Assembly (NCBI RefSeq): GCF_900106035.1
Contig: NZ_FNUC01000003.1
Span: 1,791,501-1,855,500, forward strand
DNA from: Jiangella alba
GTDB taxonomy: Bacteria; Actinomycetota; Actinomycetes; Jiangellales; Jiangellaceae
Reading direction: 5' to 3'
DNA length: 64,000 nt
Shown here: piece by piece, positions 49,792-58,638 of the stretch
Layout of the letters: every line of letters starts with the position of its first letter
Numbering within the stretch: position 1 is the first letter of the stretch
The notes under the pieces: model-generated
Seen by the model: the letters and a program-made list of their open reading frames with translations, nothing else
What the model was told of the DNA's origin: nothing
Databases searched by the model: none
Program-made: the position numbers and the translations under genes

Positions 49792-51450
49792 ATGCGTGGT
49801 CGCTACACCAGCCTCACCTCCTGCTCGCTCCTGCTCTGCACCGCGCTGGCCGTGGCGGCCTGTACCAGCGTGCCGGTGGACGAGCGTGGGCCGGCCGACG
49901 CGCCGACCATCGACGACGTCGCGGGCCGCGAACCCGTCCCCACCATCCAGCTGCTGACGAAGACGGCGGCCAACGACCCGTCGCGGTTCGAGCTGTCGCG
50001 GATGATCGTCGAGGCCTGGCAGGAGGCCGGCATCGACGCCGAGCTGCTCCCCGTCGACGACGCCCAGCTGAACGCGCGCACGTTCACCGGGAAGGACTAC
50101 GACGCGTTCGTCGTGTCGTACGGGCCGACGCCGGAGCGCCTCGACCCGGACAACCTGCTGAGCCGGTTCCAGTCGGACGGCGCCACCGACGCCGGGTCGA
50201 ACGTCTCGATGTTCGTCGACCCCGGCTACGACGCGGCCTACCTCGAGCAGAACCAGGCCGACGACGCCGAGACCAGGCGCGCCGCGGTCGAGGAGGCGCA
50301 GCGCATCCTCTACGACGAGGTGCCGGTGGTGCCGCTGATCTACCCGGTCGTCGGCGCGGCGTACCGGTCCGACCGGTGGGAGGGCATCGAGCCGGCCGTC
50401 GGCTACCCGCTGTTCAACGTCTGGAACGCCACCGCGGCGACCCCGCTGGACGACCGCGACACGCTGGTCGTCGGCACCGTCTTCGACCCGCCGACGCTCA
50501 ACCCGGTGCTGGTCGACACCCTGGAGAGCCAGATCCCGCTGTCGCTGGTCTACGACACGCCGCTGGCGATCGACGCGGACGGCGAGACCGTCGAGCGCGC
50601 CGCCGAGAGCGTCGAGGTGTCCGGCTCGGAGGTCACGCTGACGCTGCGCGACGGCATGACCTTCAGCGACGGCACTCCCGTCACCGGCGCGGACCTCGCC
50701 TTCACCGTCGAGTACCTGCGCGACACCGCCGCGCCGCTCTACGCGGCCGGGCTGTCCGGGGTGAGCGGCGTCGCGGCGGACGGTCAGACGGTGACGATCA
50801 CGCTGGCGGCGCCGGCCGCGGCCTTCACCGACGTGACGCTCACCCAGCTGCCGATCCTGCCCCAGCACGTGTGGTCGACGGTCGCCGATCCGACGACGTT
50901 CACGAACGACGCGCCGGTCGGGTCCGGCCCGTTCGTGCTGGAGCAGCGCCGCATCGGCGAGTCGCTGAGCTTCGCGGCCCGGACGGACCACTACGACGCG
51001 CCCGCGGCCGACCGGCTGGAGCTCGCCATCCTCGGCAGCTTCGAGGCCGGCATCAGCGCGCTGACGTCCGGCGAGATCGACCTCTACGACGACGTGCAGC
51101 CGGCCACGCAGTACCAGTCGCTGAAGGAGGCCGACGGCGTCACCGTCGTCGAGACCCAGAGCCACGGCTGGCGCGGCCTGCACCTCAACACGTCCCGGGC
51201 GCCGTTCGACGACCGCGCCTTCCGGGTCGCGCTGCGCGCGCTGGTCCCTTACGACGACCTCGTCGACGTCGTCATGGAGGGCGCGGCCGAGCCGGGCGGC
51301 TCGGTGATCGCGCCGAGCCTGGAGCAGTGGCACGACCCGGACCTGGCGCCGTTCGAGTACGACGCCGGCGCGGCGATGGAGGCGCTGGCCGACGCGGGCT
51401 ACGCGTTCGGGCCGGACGGACGGCTCTACTACCCCGAGACCGGTTCCTGA
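49792..51450 (+). CDS. ABC peptide/opine-type substrate-binding lipoprotein (SBP_bac_5), apparently circularly permuted
   Basis: This 552-residue lipoprotein (lipobox LAVAAC, Cys24) belongs to the DppA/OppA family, but the domain order is wrong. Residues 49-218 (ELSRMIVEAWQEAGIDAEL, KDYDAFVVSYGPTPERLDPD, EEAQRILYDEVPVVPLIYP) look like the C-terminal third of the family. Residues 223-552 (LVVGTVFDPPTLNPVLVDT, SVEVSGSEVTLTLRDGMTFS, PILPQHVWSTVADPTTF, up to DAGYAFGPDGRLYYP) look like the N-terminal two-thirds and stop where the missing C-terminal third would start. The signal peptide is kept at the new N-terminus. The two termini are near each other in domain I of this fold, so permutation is plausible. 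It is the first gene of the ABC transporter. Confidence 0.87.
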   Translation: MRGRYTSLTSCSLLLCTALAVAACTSVPVDERGPADAPTIDDVAGREPVPTIQLLTKTAANDPSRFELSRMIVEAWQEAGIDAELLPVDDAQLNARTFTGKDYDAFVVSYGPTPERLDPDNLLSRFQSDGATDAGSNVSMFVDPGYDAAYLEQNQADDAETRRAAVEEAQRILYDEVPVVPLIYPVVGAAYRSDRWEGIEPAVGYPLFNVWNATAATPLDDRDTLVVGTVFDPPTLNPVLVDTLESQIPLSLVYDTPLAIDADGETVERAAESVEVSGSEVTLTLRDGMTFSDGTPVTGADLAFTVEYLRDTAAPLYAAGLSGVSGVAADGQTVTITLAAPAAAFTDVTLTQLPILPQHVWSTVADPTTFTNDAPVGSGPFVLEQRRIGESLSFAARTDHYDAPAADRLELAILGSFEAGISALTSGEIDLYDDVQPATQYQSLKEADGVTVVETQSHGWRGLHLNTSRAPFDDRAFRVALRALVPYDDLVDVVMEGAAEPGGSVIAPSLEQWHDPDLAPFEYDAGAAMEALADAGYAFGPDGRLYYPETGS

Positions 51451-51466
51451 GCGGAGGTGCGTAGCC

Positions 51467-52504
51467 ATGGCGACAGACACCACCCCACCGGTCACCGCGG
51501 ATCCGCCGGCTCCGGAACGGCGACGCGGCGGCCGCCCGCTGGCCCGGTTCCTGCTGAGCCGGCTGCTGCAGATGATGGTCACCCTCGCGGTGCTGGTGCC
51601 GCTGACGTTCCTGCTCTTCCGCGCCGTCCCGGGCGACCCCGCCGCCGCGGTCGTCGGGCCGGACATGGACCCGGCCGTCGCCGACCAGCTGCGGGAGCGG
51701 TACGGCCTGGACCAGCCGCTGCCCCAGCAGTTCCTGTCGTACTGCCTGGCGCTGCTGCAGGGCGACCTCGGCACGTCCTTCCAGTACAAGGTGCCGGTCG
51801 TGGACGTGCTGGGCGACCGGCTGGTCAACTCCGCGGTGCTGGTGGTGCCGGCGGTGCTGCTGGCCGTCGCGATCGGCATCGGGCTCGGCGCCTTCGCCGC
51901 GACGTCGGGCCGCCGGTTCGACGAGGGCGTGCGCACCTCCGCGTTCGTCATCAAGGCCTCGCCGATCTTCTGGGTGTCGACGCTGGCGCTGACGCTGTTC
52001 GGGCTCACCCTGGGCTGGGTGCCGTCGCTGGGCATGTTCTCGCCGGGCGAGGGCGGTGACGGCCTCACCCGGTTCCTGTCGCTGGACTTCCTGCACCATC
52101 TCGCGCTGCCGCTGACCATCCTCGTGCTCTACTACCTGGTCGAGCCGACGCTGACCATGCGCACCTCGATGAAGGAGGTGCTCGACCAGGAGTTCATCGA
52201 GCTCGGCCGGGCGCAGGGGCTGCCGCGGCGGCGCATCGTCTACCGGCACGGCGCCCGCAACGCGGCGCTGCCGGTGGTGACGCTGGCGCCGGCGCTCGTC
52301 GACAACATCATCGGCGGCCAGGTGATCGTCGAGACGGTGTTCTCGTGGCCGGGCATGGGCCGCGGCGTCGTCGAGGCCGTCAACAACTACGACTACCCGA
52401 TGATGCAGGGGATCTTCCTGCTGACGGCGGTGACGGTCATCGTCGTGAACGCGGTCATCGACGTCGCCTACGCCTACCTCGACCCGAGGGTGAGGCTGGC
52501 ATGA
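51467..52504 (+). CDS. ABC peptide/opine transporter permease (DppB-type)
   Basis: This 345-residue permease has six helices, the first at about residues 35-55 (MMVTLAVLVPLTFLLFRAVP). The DppB signature RERYGLDQPLPQQFLSYCLA follows, and the ATPase loop EFIELGRAQGLPRRRIVYRH lies near residue 243. The N-terminal 28 residues are polar and cytoplasmic. It is paired with the DppC-type permease through an ATGA overlap. GGAGGTG precedes the ATG by 7 bp. It forms half of the channel for the binding protein just upstream. Confidence 0.92.
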   Translation: MATDTTPPVTADPPAPERRRGGRPLARFLLSRLLQMMVTLAVLVPLTFLLFRAVPGDPAAAVVGPDMDPAVADQLRERYGLDQPLPQQFLSYCLALLQGDLGTSFQYKVPVVDVLGDRLVNSAVLVVPAVLLAVAIGIGLGAFAATSGRRFDEGVRTSAFVIKASPIFWVSTLALTLFGLTLGWVPSLGMFSPGEGGDGLTRFLSLDFLHHLALPLTILVLYYLVEPTLTMRTSMKEVLDQEFIELGRAQGLPRRRIVYRHGARNAALPVVTLAPALVDNIIGGQVIVETVFSWPGMGRGVVEAVNNYDYPMMQGIFLLTAVTVIVVNAVIDVAYAYLDPRVRLA

Positions 52505-53382
52505 GCGCGGCCATCGCGACCGTCGGCTGGCAGGCGGCCCAGCGGGTCTGGCGCACCCCCGGCGCGAAGCTCGCGCTCATCGGGTTCGGGCTGTTCGTGC
52601 TGGTGGCGCTGATCGGCCCGTGGATCGCGCCGTACGACCCGTTCGCCCGGCTGCAGCTGGCGAACGGCGAGCCGGCCCGCTCGATCCCGCCGAGCCTGGA
52701 GCACCCGTTCGGGACCACCAGCTACGGGCGCGACGTGCTCAGCCAGGTGATCTGGGGGACCCGCCGCACGCTCGTCGTCGGCTTCGTCGGCGCCCTGGTG
52801 ACGGTCGTCATCGGGGTCAACGTCGGGCTCGTCGCCGGGTTCGCCGGCGGGCGCACCGACGCGCTGCTCATGCGCATCACCGACAGCGCCTACGCGCTGC
52901 CGTTCCTGCCGTTCGCGATCGTGCTGGTCGGCATCCTCGGCCGCTCCGACGTCGTGCTGCTGCTGGCCATCGCGGCGCTGTTCTGGCGGACGACGGCGCG
53001 CGTGGTCCGCGCCCAGGTGCTGAGCCTGAAACAGCGGCCGTTCGTCCGCGCCGCCGTGGTGGGCGGCGCCCGGCCGCGGCGGGTGCTGTACCGCCACATC
53101 GCGCCGAACGTCGTCTCGCTGGCCATGCTCTACGGCCTGTTCCTCGTCACCGAGGCCGTCATCGCCGAGGCCAGCCTGAGCTTCCTCGGCCTCGCCCCGC
53201 CCGACTCCATCTCCTGGGGGACGATCATGTTCGACGCGTTCACCTCGACCGAGCTGAACACCACCTGGTGGTGGGCGTTCTTCCCGGGCCTCGCCATCAT
53301 GCTGTTCGTCCTGTGCATGTCGCTGCTCGGCCGCGCCTACGAGTCGGCGCAGGCACACCGCTGGGAAAGCCGGCAGCCGTGA
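52501..53382 (+). CDS. ABC peptide/opine transporter permease (DppC-type)
   Basis: This 293-residue permease of the DppC/OppC type has the N-terminal helix KLALIGFGLFVLVALIGPWI followed by APYDP, the HPFGTTSYGRDVLSQVIWGT motif and the ATPase loop RAAVVGGARPRRVLYRHIAP. Six helices are expected. It overlaps both neighbours by 4 bp, so it is made in a single message with them. The start at ATG 52501 is fixed by the overlap and by the homologous N-terminus. Confidence 0.92.
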   Translation: MSAAIATVGWQAAQRVWRTPGAKLALIGFGLFVLVALIGPWIAPYDPFARLQLANGEPARSIPPSLEHPFGTTSYGRDVLSQVIWGTRRTLVVGFVGALVTVVIGVNVGLVAGFAGGRTDALLMRITDSAYALPFLPFAIVLVGILGRSDVVLLLAIAALFWRTTARVVRAQVLSLKQRPFVRAAVVGGARPRRVLYRHIAPNVVSLAMLYGLFLVTEAVIAEASLSFLGLAPPDSISWGTIMFDAFTSTELNTTWWWAFFPGLAIMLFVLCMSLLGRAYESAQAHRWESRQP

Positions 53383-55160
53383 CGGGCCCCGGTCTCGACG
53401 TCCGCGGACTGGCCGTCACCTACCGCGGCGCCCACGGCGACCGTCAGGCGCTGGAGCACCTCGACCTCACCGTCGCGCCCGGGCGCACCGTCGGCCTGAT
53501 CGGGCGGTCCGGCTCCGGCAAGACGACGGCGGGCAAGGCCGTCCTCGGGCTGCTCCCGCGCACCGCGACGGTGACCGGCGAAGTCCGCTTCGACGACACC
53601 GACCTGCTGACGATGCCGGAACGGCACCGGCGGCGGCTGCGCTGGGAGCACCTCGCGCTGGTCCCGCAGGCCGCGATGAGCGCGCTCGACCCCGTCATGG
53701 CGGTCGACGCGCAGATCGCCGAGGTCGTCCGCGCCCACCGCGACGTCGGGCGGAAGGCGGCGCTGGCGCTGGCGCACCAGTCGCTGGAGCGCGTCGGCAT
53801 CCACGCCGACCGCGCGTCGTCCTACCCGCACCAGTTCAGCGGCGGCATGCGCCAGCGCGCGCTGATCGCCATGGCCACCGTCCTCGAGCCGTCGGTGCTG
53901 GTCGCCGACGAGCCGACCACCGGGCTGGACGTCATCGTCCAGGACCGCGTGCTGGAGCTGCTGGTGCGGGCCAAGGAGGAGCTCGGCCTGGCGCTGCTCG
54001 TCGTCACCCACGACCTCGGGGTGGCGAACGAGCTGTGCGACCACGTCGTGGCGCTGGAGCACGGCCGGGTCCAGGCGACCGGCACGCCGGCGCAGGTGCT
54101 GAACCGGCCGGCCGACGCCGGGGTGGTCGTGCCGCGGCCGGCCGGTGAGGCGGCACCGGCGCTCGAGGTGTCCGGGGTGACGGTGAGCTTCGCCGGCGGG
54201 CGCGGGCTGGCGGCGCTGCGCCGGTCCAGCGAGCTGACCGTGCTGCGCGACGTCTCGCTCACCGTAGGACGCGGCGAGGTCGTCGGGCTGGCGGGGGAGA
54301 GCGGCTGCGGCAAGAGCTCGCTGGCCGCGACGCTCGTGGGCCTCACGTCCGTCGACGACGGCGCCATCCGCGTCGCCGGGCACGAGCTGGCCGCCGGCGA
54401 CCGCGCCGACTGGCGGCCGCTGCGCCGGCACGTGCAGATGATCTTCCAGGACCCGTACGACTCGCTGAACCCGCGGCTGCGCGTGCGCGACGCCGTCGCC
54501 GAGCCGCTCGTCGCCCAGCGCCTCGCCGCGGACGACGCCGACCGGGACCGGCGGGTGACCCAGGCACTGGACGACGCCGGCCTGACACCCGTGGCCGACT
54601 ACCTCGACCGGTATCCGTACCAGCTCAGCGGCGGCGAACGGCAGCGGGTCGCGATCGCCCGCGCACTGGTCGTCGAGCCGCGGGTGATCCTCGCCGACGA
54701 GCCCGTCTCCATGCTGGACGAGCACACCGCCGCCGGCGTCGTGAGGCTGCTCGCCGACCTCGCGCGGCGCCTGGACGTCGCCGTCCTGCTCGTCTCGCAC
54801 GACGTGTCGCTGCTGCGGCGGGTCTGCGACCGCGTCGCCGTCATGTACCTGGGCCGCATCGTGGAGCAGGGGCCCGCGCGCGACGTCCTCGACACCCCGC
54901 GCCACCCCTACACCCAGGCGCTGGTGCGGGCCGTCCCCTCCCGCGTGCCCGGGCAGCGGCGGGCCCGCGTCCTGCTGGACGGCGAACCGCCGTCGCTGCG
55001 GCACCGGCCGACCGGCTGCGCGTTCCACCCGCGCTGCCCGAAGGCGTCGGCGTCCTGCGCGGGCGACGACCCGCCGCTCACCGACCTGGCGCCGGGCCAC
55101 GGCGCCGCCTGCTGGCACCCCGTCGCCGTCGCGGCGGAGAAGGGAGGCGCCCGGGCCTGA
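53379..55160 (+). CDS. Fused two-domain ABC ATPase (DppD-DppF type)
   Basis: This 593-residue protein carries two complete ATPase domains. Domain 1 has Walker A GRSGSGKTT (near residue 42), signature QFSGGMRQRALIAMA and Walker B VLVADEPTTGLD. Domain 2 starts near residue 255 with Walker A GESGCGKSS, LSGGERQRVAIARAL and VILADEPVSMLD. The C-terminal oligopeptide domain has GCAFHPRCPKASASC. It powers the DppB/DppC-type permeases. GTG 53379 is set by the 4-bp overlap. Fusion of the two ATPases is common in this transporter group and is not itself unusual. Confidence 0.93.
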   Translation: MTGPGLDVRGLAVTYRGAHGDRQALEHLDLTVAPGRTVGLIGRSGSGKTTAGKAVLGLLPRTATVTGEVRFDDTDLLTMPERHRRRLRWEHLALVPQAAMSALDPVMAVDAQIAEVVRAHRDVGRKAALALAHQSLERVGIHADRASSYPHQFSGGMRQRALIAMATVLEPSVLVADEPTTGLDVIVQDRVLELLVRAKEELGLALLVVTHDLGVANELCDHVVALEHGRVQATGTPAQVLNRPADAGVVVPRPAGEAAPALEVSGVTVSFAGGRGLAALRRSSELTVLRDVSLTVGRGEVVGLAGESGCGKSSLAATLVGLTSVDDGAIRVAGHELAAGDRADWRPLRRHVQMIFQDPYDSLNPRLRVRDAVAEPLVAQRLAADDADRDRRVTQALDDAGLTPVADYLDRYPYQLSGGERQRVAIARALVVEPRVILADEPVSMLDEHTAAGVVRLLADLARRLDVAVLLVSHDVSLLRRVCDRVAVMYLGRIVEQGPARDVLDTPRHPYTQALVRAVPSRVPGQRRARVLLDGEPPSLRHRPTGCAFHPRCPKASASCAGDDPPLTDLAPGHGAACWHPVAVAAEKGGARA

Positions 55161-55206
55161 CGCCGCACCCGTCACCGCACCACCCCACAGCCGAAGGGAA
55201 CGCACG

Positions 55207-55554
55207 ATGCAGATCATCACGCCCGACGACGTCGAGACCAACGACAACGCGACCCGCACCAGCTGGCGGCTGCTCAACGCCGACACGCTGGGCGTCGACT
55301 ACGGCGCGCGCGGCGGGCTCATCGACTACAAGCACCGCGCCGAGGCGCCGACCGACGAGCAGCTCGGCGGCGCGCACGAGCACCCGGAGTACTACTACGT
55401 GATCTCCGGGTCCGGCGTCGTCGGCCTGCCGGGCGAGCGCGTCCCGATCACCGGCGGCTCGGCGTTCGTGATCCCCGCCGGCGTCCGGCACTCGATCTGG
55501 GGCTCGTCCGCCGACGGCCCCGTCACCGCGTTCTACGTCTCGCTCAAGCGATGA
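55207..55554 (+). CDS. Cupin-domain protein
   Basis: This 115-residue protein is a single cupin with AHEHPEYYYVISGSGVVGL providing the first metal-binding motif and FVIPAGVRHSIWG the second. Small cupins of this type bind metal and often act in amino-acid or sugar metabolism as isomerases, dioxygenases or binding proteins; none can be specified. It lies 46 bp after the ATPase gene and overlaps the PLP enzyme gene by 4 bp, so it probably works on the imported compound together with that enzyme. Confidence 0.85.
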   Translation: MQIITPDDVETNDNATRTSWRLLNADTLGVDYGARGGLIDYKHRAEAPTDEQLGGAHEHPEYYYVISGSGVVGLPGERVPITGGSAFVIPAGVRHSIWGSSADGPVTAFYVSLKR

Positions 55555-56840
55555 GCCTGAGCCAACCGGCGGTCGCCGCCGCTGACCTGTCGCCCTCCGT
55601 GGCGACGGGTCAGCGGGCGGTCCACGACCACGACCTCAGCTATCCGCTCTGGCCGCCGCTGGTCGCGGGCTGCCCGCGGTCGAGCACCGAGACGATGGCG
55701 TACCCGCTCGAGGTGGCCTACGACTACGCCGCGCTCGCGCCGGGCGTCGTCGACGGGCTGTTCGGGCGCTCGGCGGTGCCGGCCGACGCGTCCGCCTGGG
55801 CGCCGCTGCTGCCGCCGCTGCACCCCGGCCTGGTCCGCGGCATCGGCGGGACGTCCCTGCTCGACGCGTCGGCGCTGTTCGACACCGACGTGCCCGTGCT
55901 GCTCAAGGACGAGAGCCGCAACCCGACGTGGAGCCACAAGGACCGCCTCAACCTGTGCGCCGTCAGCGCCGCCGCCCTGTCCGGCGCTCCGGGTGTCGTC
56001 GTCGCGTCGTCCGGGAACCACGGGGCGTCCGCGGCGGCCATGGCGGCGGCGGTCGGCCTGCCGTGCGTCGTCGTCATGTCGACCGGCGCGCCGCCCGCGG
56101 TCGAGTCGTTCGTCGGTGCGTACGGCGCCACCGTCCTGTCGGTGCCCCGCGACGCCCGCTGGAGCGTCGTCAAGGACGTCGTCGACCGCCTCGGCTTCCA
56201 GCCGGTGAGCAACCAGACCGTCACGCACACCGGCCACCCGTTCGGGCCCGAGGGCTACAAGACCATCGCCTACGAGCTGTTCGTCGAGCTGGGGCACCGC
56301 GTGCCCGCCGCGGTCTTCGTCCCGGCCGGGTACGGGGAGCTGCTCTACGGCGTGTGGAAGGGGTTCGAGGAGCTGCGCCTGCTGGGGGTGGCCGATCGGG
56401 TGCCGGCGATCCACGCCGCCGAGGTGGCCGGGCGCGACGTCATCGCGTCGGCCCTGCGGTCCGGGCAGCCGGCGGTGACGGTGGAGGCCACGCCGACGGA
56501 CGCGTACTCGGTCGCCACCACCACCGGCGGCTACCGCGCGACCCACGTCATGACCCACACCACCGGCTCCGTCGTCGGCGTGGACGACGCGGGCATGCTG
56601 GCCGCGCAGGACCTGCTGGCCCGGTTCGGCATGTGGCAGGAGCTGTCCGGCGTGATCGGCGTGGCGGGCCTGCGCCGCCGCCTCGCCGCCGGCGCCACGT
56701 TCGACGGGCCGGTCGTGTGCATCTGCACGTCGAGCGGCTTCAAGGACAAGAACGCCCTGCGCTACCAGCCCACCCCGACCGCCCCCGACTGGGCGTCGAT
56801 CGCCGCCGTGCTGAGTGCACGCGGCATCCCGGCGTCCTAG
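55551..56840 (+). CDS. PLP-dependent fold-type II enzyme (threonine synthase/diaminopropionate lyase-like)
   Basis: This 429-residue enzyme belongs to the tryptophan-synthase-beta fold. The PLP lysine is in NPTWSHKDRLNL, the phosphate/cofactor loop is SSGNHGASAAAMAAAVG, and PAGYGELLYGVWKGFEEL lies mid-protein. Threonine synthase-like enzymes and diaminopropionate ammonia-lyases share these features, and the exact reaction is unsure. It ends the ABC-transporter operon, overlapping the cupin gene by 4 bp. The set therefore suggests uptake and breakdown (or conversion) of an amino-acid-like compound. Confidence 0.85.
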   Translation: MSLSQPAVAAADLSPSVATGQRAVHDHDLSYPLWPPLVAGCPRSSTETMAYPLEVAYDYAALAPGVVDGLFGRSAVPADASAWAPLLPPLHPGLVRGIGGTSLLDASALFDTDVPVLLKDESRNPTWSHKDRLNLCAVSAAALSGAPGVVVASSGNHGASAAAMAAAVGLPCVVVMSTGAPPAVESFVGAYGATVLSVPRDARWSVVKDVVDRLGFQPVSNQTVTHTGHPFGPEGYKTIAYELFVELGHRVPAAVFVPAGYGELLYGVWKGFEELRLLGVADRVPAIHAAEVAGRDVIASALRSGQPAVTVEATPTDAYSVATTTGGYRATHVMTHTTGSVVGVDDAGMLAAQDLLARFGMWQELSGVIGVAGLRRRLAAGATFDGPVVCICTSSGFKDKNALRYQPTPTAPDWASIAAVLSARGIPAS

Positions 56841-56991
56841 ATGTACGGCTGTGACGTTGGTGCGGTGTTGAACCGCGCCGACAACCCGAGCTCGGGGTCA
56901 GGCCAGTCCTGCCGGCGCCGCTACTCTCGCCACAACGCCAGCGCAGCGCCAGGGCGGACTGGCCGACGCCGCCCGCAACCCCACCCGGGAA

Positions 56992-57067
56992 CCGGCGGAC
57001 GCCCGGGAAACCGGCGCTTGCCGGCTCGCGGCGGTCGCTATCCGCTGGTCTCCCGGGCGTCCGCCGG
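56992..57067. terminator. Long inverted repeat at the convergent gene ends
   Basis: Perfect 17-bp arms, CCGGCGGACGCCCGGGA (56992-57008) and TCCCGGGCGTCCGCCGG (57051-57067), flank a 42-base loop. The loop itself holds a small CCGGC-GCTT-GCCGG hairpin (57011-57024). It lies between the PLP gene (ends 56840) and the Imm5-like gene (ends 57038, inside the loop). It could end transcripts from both sides or be a recombination or palindromic element. Confidence 0.45.
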
Positions 57068-57616
57068 ATCCGCGGGCGTGGCTGGTGAGCCCAGGGCGCG
57101 CAGGGCGGCGTCGAGGGCGGACATGAGGTGGGCGGGACGGCTGCGGCCGGCCGGGGCGGGCGGATAGCGGCGCAGGACGTCGACGAGGACGGGGGTGGCG
57201 CGCTGCCGGGCGAGGTCGAGGGCGGCGTCGCCGGCGCGGGGGTCGTCGCCGGCGGTGAGCTCGGCGATGCGGGCGGCGTTGGCGGCGGCGCGGAGGATGT
57301 GGCCGACCTGGTGCGCCTTGGCGATCGGGTGCAGGTAGGCGGCCGACGCGGCGTCGCCGGCGGCCTGGGCGGCGAGGCGGGCGGCCTCGGTGGGCGCCGC
57401 GGCCGCGGCCCGGTGCGCGTCCAGCGACGTCACCCGCTGCAGCTTGGTCCGGCGCCCGCCGCCGGCGAACGTCCAGGCGGCGTCGAGGGCGGCGCGCGGC
57501 CGGAGGTCGTCCGGGCAGGCCTGCTCGAAGACGGGCAGCACCTGCTGCGCAGACTCGGCCGCGTAGCGGGCCACCACCCGCAGCTCGTCGTCGGTCAGCT
57601 CGAAGTCGCCGGTCAC
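57038..57616 (-). CDS. Imm5-like putative immunity protein
   Basis: This 192-residue Ala-rich helical protein resembles the Imm5 class: FELTDDELRVVARYAAESAQ, LPVFEQACPDDLRPRAALDA then VTSLDAHRAAAAAPTEAARL and AIAKAHQVGHILRAAANAAR. Immunity proteins of this type often accompany polymorphic toxins. No toxin gene is seen nearby, so it may be an orphan or have another role. ATG 57616 has GGAGGCAC upstream. It is divergent from the epoxide-hydrolase-like gene, and its last codons fall inside the long inverted repeat. Confidence 0.6.
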   Translation of the reverse strand: MTGDFELTDDELRVVARYAAESAQQVLPVFEQACPDDLRPRAALDAAWTFAGGGRRTKLQRVTSLDAHRAAAAAPTEAARLAAQAAGDAASAAYLHPIAKAHQVGHILRAAANAARIAELTAGDDPRAGDAALDLARQRATPVLVDVLRRYPPAPAGRSRPAHLMSALDAALRALGSPATPADPADARETSG

Positions 57617-57645
57617 GTCGGTGCCTCCTCCAGGGGTCCACTAGC

Positions 57646-58638
57646 GTGACACCCATGACGACGACGGCAGCGGCGGGTCTCACCCATCGGCTGGTGCGCT
57701 CGCCCGCGGGCCGCATCCACCTGGTCGAACAGGGCGAGGGTCCGCTGGTGCTGCTGCTGCACGGCTTCCCCGAGGGCTGGTACTCGTGGCGGCACCAGCT
57801 GCCGGCGCTGGCGGCGGCCGGCTACCGGGCCGTCGCGATCGACCTGCGCGGGTACGGACGGTCGTCGCGGCCGGGGGAGGTGGGCGCGTACCGCGTCGGC
57901 GACCTCGTCGAGGACAACGTGGCGGTCGTCGAGGCGCTCGGCGAGCGGCAGGCGGTCATCGCGGGGCACGACATCGGGTCGGTCGTCGCGGCCGACTCGG
58001 CGCTGCTGCGCCCAGACGTCTTCCGCGCCGTCGCGCTGCTGAGCGTCCCCTACACGCCGCCGGGCGGCCCTCGGCCCAGCGACGTCTTCGCCCAGATGGT
58101 CCCGCCGGGACACGAGTTCTACGTCAGCTACTTCCAGCAGCCGGGCCGGGCCGAGGCCGAGATCGAGCCGGACGTGCGCGGCTGGCTGCGCGGCTTCTAC
58201 GCGTGGCTGTCCGCCGGCACCATGCCCGGCCCGGACGCGCCACCGGCGGCGCTCATCCCGGCCGGCCACGCCATGCGCGAACGGTTCCCCGACGCCCAGC
58301 CGGGCTGGCTGAGCGACGCCGACCTCGACGTCGTCGCCGCGGAGTTCGAACGGACCGGGCTGACCGGTGCGCTGAACCGGTACCGCAACTTCGACCAGGA
58401 CTGGGCCGACCTCGCCGGGCACGCCGGCGCGCCGATCACCCAGCCGTCGCTGTTCGTCGCCGGCGCCCTCGACGCCGCGGTGGTCACGCTGGCCGGCGCC
58501 ATCGAGGCGTTGCCCACGACGATGCCGGGCCTGCGCGGCTCGCACCTCGTCGACGGCGCCGGCCACTGGATCCAGCAGGAACGCCCCGACGACGTCAGCG
58601 CCCTGCTGACCCGCTGGCTGCGGTCGCTGCCGCGCTGA
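57646..58638 (+). CDS. Alpha/beta-hydrolase, epoxide hydrolase type
   Basis: This 330-residue hydrolase has HGFPEGWYSWRHQLPALAAA (oxyanion hole HGFP), AIDLRGYGRSSRP, and AGHDIGSVVAADSALL with the nucleophilic Asp of the GHDxG elbow. A late VDGAGHWIQQERP provides the catalytic His. These features fit epoxide hydrolases rather than esterases. The start is GTG 57646, supported by CAGGGG about 9 bp upstream; ATG 57655 is possible. It ends with a 44-bp overlap of the convergent MFS gene. Confidence 0.88.
   Translation: MTPMTTTAAAGLTHRLVRSPAGRIHLVEQGEGPLVLLLHGFPEGWYSWRHQLPALAAAGYRAVAIDLRGYGRSSRPGEVGAYRVGDLVEDNVAVVEALGERQAVIAGHDIGSVVAADSALLRPDVFRAVALLSVPYTPPGGPRPSDVFAQMVPPGHEFYVSYFQQPGRAEAEIEPDVRGWLRGFYAWLSAGTMPGPDAPPAALIPAGHAMRERFPDAQPGWLSDADLDVVAAEFERTGLTGALNRYRNFDQDWADLAGHAGAPITQPSLFVAGALDAAVVTLAGAIEALPTTMPGLRGSHLVDGAGHWIQQERPDDVSALLTRWLRSLPR

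Noticed and set aside
49747..52119. A 790-codon minus-strand frame opposite the permuted binding protein
   Set aside because: Composition is antisense-like, and the plus strand holds a signal peptide, lipobox and ABC genes.
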